A DNA stretch of 7,907 bases from Flavobacteriaceae bacterium (GTDB lineage: Bacteria; Bacteroidota; Bacteroidia; Flavobacteriales; Flavobacteriaceae): contig JAIEMH010000135.1 in assembly GCA_019752245.1 (NCBI GenBank), positions 1 to 7,907 of the forward strand, given 5' to 3'. Each line of letters begins with the position of its first letter. Position 1 is the stretch's first letter. The translations under genes were made by a program, and so were the position numbers. The notes beneath the pieces are model-generated. The model searched no databases and was not told the DNA's origin. It worked only from the letters and a program-made list of their open reading frames with translations. Positions 5,736 through 7,907 of this stretch are shown piece after piece.

Positions 5736-7859
5736 TCCGAAGGAGATTCTAGCTTGATCGTCGGCACTTTTAAAGTAGCTTAATTTTGCTGTGATTACAT
5801 TAAGACCGTTAAGCCAAATTCCGCCACCAACAGACTGGTGCCATTTGTTGGATACTTCGTCTTTGAGCCAAACTCTACCATAGTCAAAACCACCCAGTAA
5901 ACCGTAGGTCATGGGAACAAAACTTCCTTTAATTTTTCCGATGCTGTAGCGCAAATCGGTACTTTGGAAAAAAGATTGATTTCCTAAGAAACGTTGGTTT
6001 CTAAAACCTCTCAAGTCTAAATCACCACCTAAGGTAGCACCTTGATAAAATTCAAAATTAGAATTTAGTATTGATTTTGCTTTCAATAAGGTTGCAAGAA
6101 CTAGTTTTCCGTTTCTATCGATTTTGTGATTGAAGTTTAGTTTGGCTTCAATTGCTGGGAAATTTCTTTTGGTATCGTTTAGGTTTAGTTTCCAACTTCC
6201 GGCAACAGAAAATCCCATTCCCATAGTAGGATTGGAAGCGTTGTCTTGATTTTCGTAGCTGTATTTTATTTGTGTTCCAACAAATTGTTGGTACTCAAAA
6301 ACCTTATTGCTTACAGCATTTGGCAAGTTGATGTATCGCTTGTTGGTGTCTTCAATTTCAATATTTTCAAAGGAAGGTTGTATCAGAATTTCACTTCCGT
6401 AACGACCTGTTTTCTTAAAATTTGGTGCTATTTTAAGAATTTGAATCTTCACACGGTTGTAGTTCATTCCTTCCAGTTCATCCTTATTTACTGTTTCGTT
6501 TCCGTAGCCAAAAAAGTTGATGGCAAAGTTGGGAGAGGTTAATTGAGCGGCGAGTTCCAAATTCCAATTGCCCAATAGTTTAGGGAATTTGGCATCATAC
6601 ATTATTTCAAAACCACTGGTAGCAAAATAATAATTGGCTTTGAAGCTGTGTTTTTGAGTGTACGGATTTTGTTTGAATCCGTTAACGGTATAGTTTAGAA
6701 TTCCACCAATTTTTATCCCATCGTCTGGATTAAAACCAAGCGTTGGTAAGCCTGTCCAAGCATTAAATTTAGGTTTTTTATAATCGTATAAATTCACTTC
6801 ATAATCGTCGGATAAGTCTATTTTAGTTTTGTTATCAGCTTGAATAGTATTTTTTTTCGATTTGAAATCGTAGATAATTGTTTTTTGTCCGTTTTCAATT
6901 GTGTACGTATCGTTGTTTTGCCCTCCAATTAAACGAATTGTTATGTTGCTTTTTTCTTTGCCGTTTATTTCAAAAACATCATCATCGTCCAAGCCATAGA
7001 TCCAAACTTCCTCAGTTGTTTCTTGGCTGATGGTTTTGGATTGCATAAGTTTGTCGCCTTCTTTTTTAATTCGTACAACCTGAATTTCAATTTCTTTGGG
7101 GTTGTTTTTTGTAATTACAAATTTGTCTTTTTTATCGGTACCAACGATGATTATTGTTTTTTGAAGTACTTTAAAATAATCAGAGGCATATTTTTTTAAA
7201 TCCGATTTTCGGGTTTTTAATTTTTCGATAATAGATGCAATGGTGCCGTCTTGAACTTCGATTGGTAGTTTTTTGAACGCAGCAGCGATGGCAGCGTCGC
7301 TTAAATTATCTTGAATGAATTGCGCTTGAGTGAGCCAGTTTTCTTCGGTAGCCGTTCTTAAAAAAGCGACATCCAACGGATATGGTTCTCTGTTAAACCA
7401 TTTTATGTTGCTTATTTTATCTTTAAAAGTTTGCATGTGTCGCAAATCGGGAATGTTCATGATGATGGACAATAAAGCGCCATCATATTTTGAAAAAGCC
7501 TGATCTCTATCTCTTGGAATGGGTTTGTAAATTATAGCGTTGCCTTTTTTATATTCACCCCAACGCCATTGGTCAAAATGCCTGTCCCAGTCGCCAATTA
7601 ACATATCAAAAAGTCGTGCTTTTATGTATTCATTTTCGTCAACACTGTATTTTTCGTCTTTTTTAAGGTTGTTCATCACTTCATCAGTACCCACAATTGC
7701 ATCGGGATTTCCGAAACTTTTAAGGTCTTTTTGACTGTCTGTAGGACGTTCTTCAACCATATACAATTCGTCACCAAAGTCGCCATTAAACTGCTTCAAA
7801 GCATTGCTGGATCCGGATCCATGCTCACCCCGCTCCGGATCAGATTTACCGATTTTCAT
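5718..7859 (-). pseudogene. N-terminally truncated kinase-like/outer-membrane barrel protein (metallophosphoesterase-barrel family)
   Basis: The open frame encodes 713 residues. Residues 20-130 carry a kinase-like catalytic core: FGDELYMVEERP at 28-39, LFDMLIGDWDRHFDQWRW at 83-100 (D92-R-H94, like the catalytic loop of HipA/FAM20/CotH-type kinases), and KPIPRDRDQAF at 112-122 (like the metal-binding loop). A beta-rich middle follows (235-355, with an acidic GLDDDDVFEING at 289-300). From about 385 onward there are alternating amphipathic strands, the Omp85/ShlB-type motif DLRGFRNQRFLG (615-626), and a C-terminal aromatic strand ending FGLGFGF, as in BamA-assembled barrels. Relatives as I know them are about 1200 residues, with a signal peptide and an N-terminal metallophosphoesterase domain. 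Here neither is present, so this form could not reach the outer membrane. Residues 5-18 come from an anomalous GC-rich segment. The in-frame upstream stop is TAA at 7878-7880. The rest of the frame is intact, so truncation is recent, or is an assembly break near the window end. An intact but shorter gene is possible and less likely. Confidence 0.65.
7809..7841. repeat. GC-rich palindromic segment at the truncation point
   Basis: GGATCCGGATCC at 7809-7820 is a perfect 12-bp palindrome made of two BamHI sites. TCCGGATC occurs at 7812-7819 and again at 7834-7841. The 33-nt segment is about 67% G+C (22 of 33), in surroundings that are strongly AT-rich. It encodes the non-family-like stretch around DPERGEHGSGSS of the minus-strand gene. 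It could be a linker or chimera scar, or the end of a foreign insert. No target duplication or transposase is seen here. Confidence 0.55.
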
Positions 7860-7907
7860 ACAATTTTTATGTTGACGTTATTTAATATATTTTTTTTCGG
7901 TTCTTCC

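Noticed and set aside
6246..6542. 98-codon plus-strand open frame inside the barrel gene
   Set aside because: It is antisense to continuous barrel coding with clear strand pattern, and its Phe/Val/Leu-rich translation is what reverse-strand barrel codons give.
7809..7841. Insertion-sequence end or phage attachment site
   Set aside because: No transposase, integrase, tRNA or target duplication is visible; only the composition shift and short repeats support a junction.

Overview
The window looks like chromosomal DNA of a Bacteroidota member, most likely a Flavobacterium-like species. It is AT-rich, and none of the starts with a clear ATG has a Shine-Dalgarno sequence, as is usual in that phylum. 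The proteins are of flavobacterial type: a PAP2 enzyme, a lipoprotein propeller, and a kinase-like protein fused to an outer-membrane barrel. The genus is inferred from protein character, not from a marker gene.

Left part (1-4036, + strand): two tightly packed genes overlap by 11 nt and end at a clear intrinsic terminator. The first has a vWA domain with a degenerate metal site and a C-terminal beta-propeller-like half. The second has an N-terminal domain of bpX6 type, a Gly/Ser-rich linker, four membrane segments and a C-terminal TPR-like helical repeat region. Together they match the vWA and bpX6 components of the MoxR-vWA-beta-propeller ternary systems, which have been proposed from comparative genomics as NTP-dependent conflict or stress systems. 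The AAA+ MoxR ATPase and other bpX genes are not in the window and would be expected upstream of base 1. This pair is the main item of interest.

Middle (4037-5735, + strand): after the terminator comes a two-gene unit with a 2-nt gap. It encodes an exported PAP2-family lipid phosphatase with all three catalytic motifs intact, then a lipoprotein predicted to fold as a beta-propeller of the phytase-esterase or SdiA-regulated type.

Right part (5718-7859, - strand): a convergent gene overlaps the lipoprotein gene by 18 bp. It encodes the C-terminal two thirds of what is normally a larger envelope protein: an atypical kinase-like catalytic core (GDWDRH and IPRDRDQAF motifs), a beta-rich linker, and an Omp85-like outer-membrane barrel with an LRGF motif and C-terminal Phe. 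The expected signal peptide and N-terminal part (usually a metallophosphoesterase in relatives) are missing. Family resemblance stops at a short GC-rich, BamHI-palindrome-bearing segment (7809-7841), so this end is probably a rearrangement or chimeric junction, and the gene a truncated remnant.

All functions are inferred by recognising sequence character; no searches were run.
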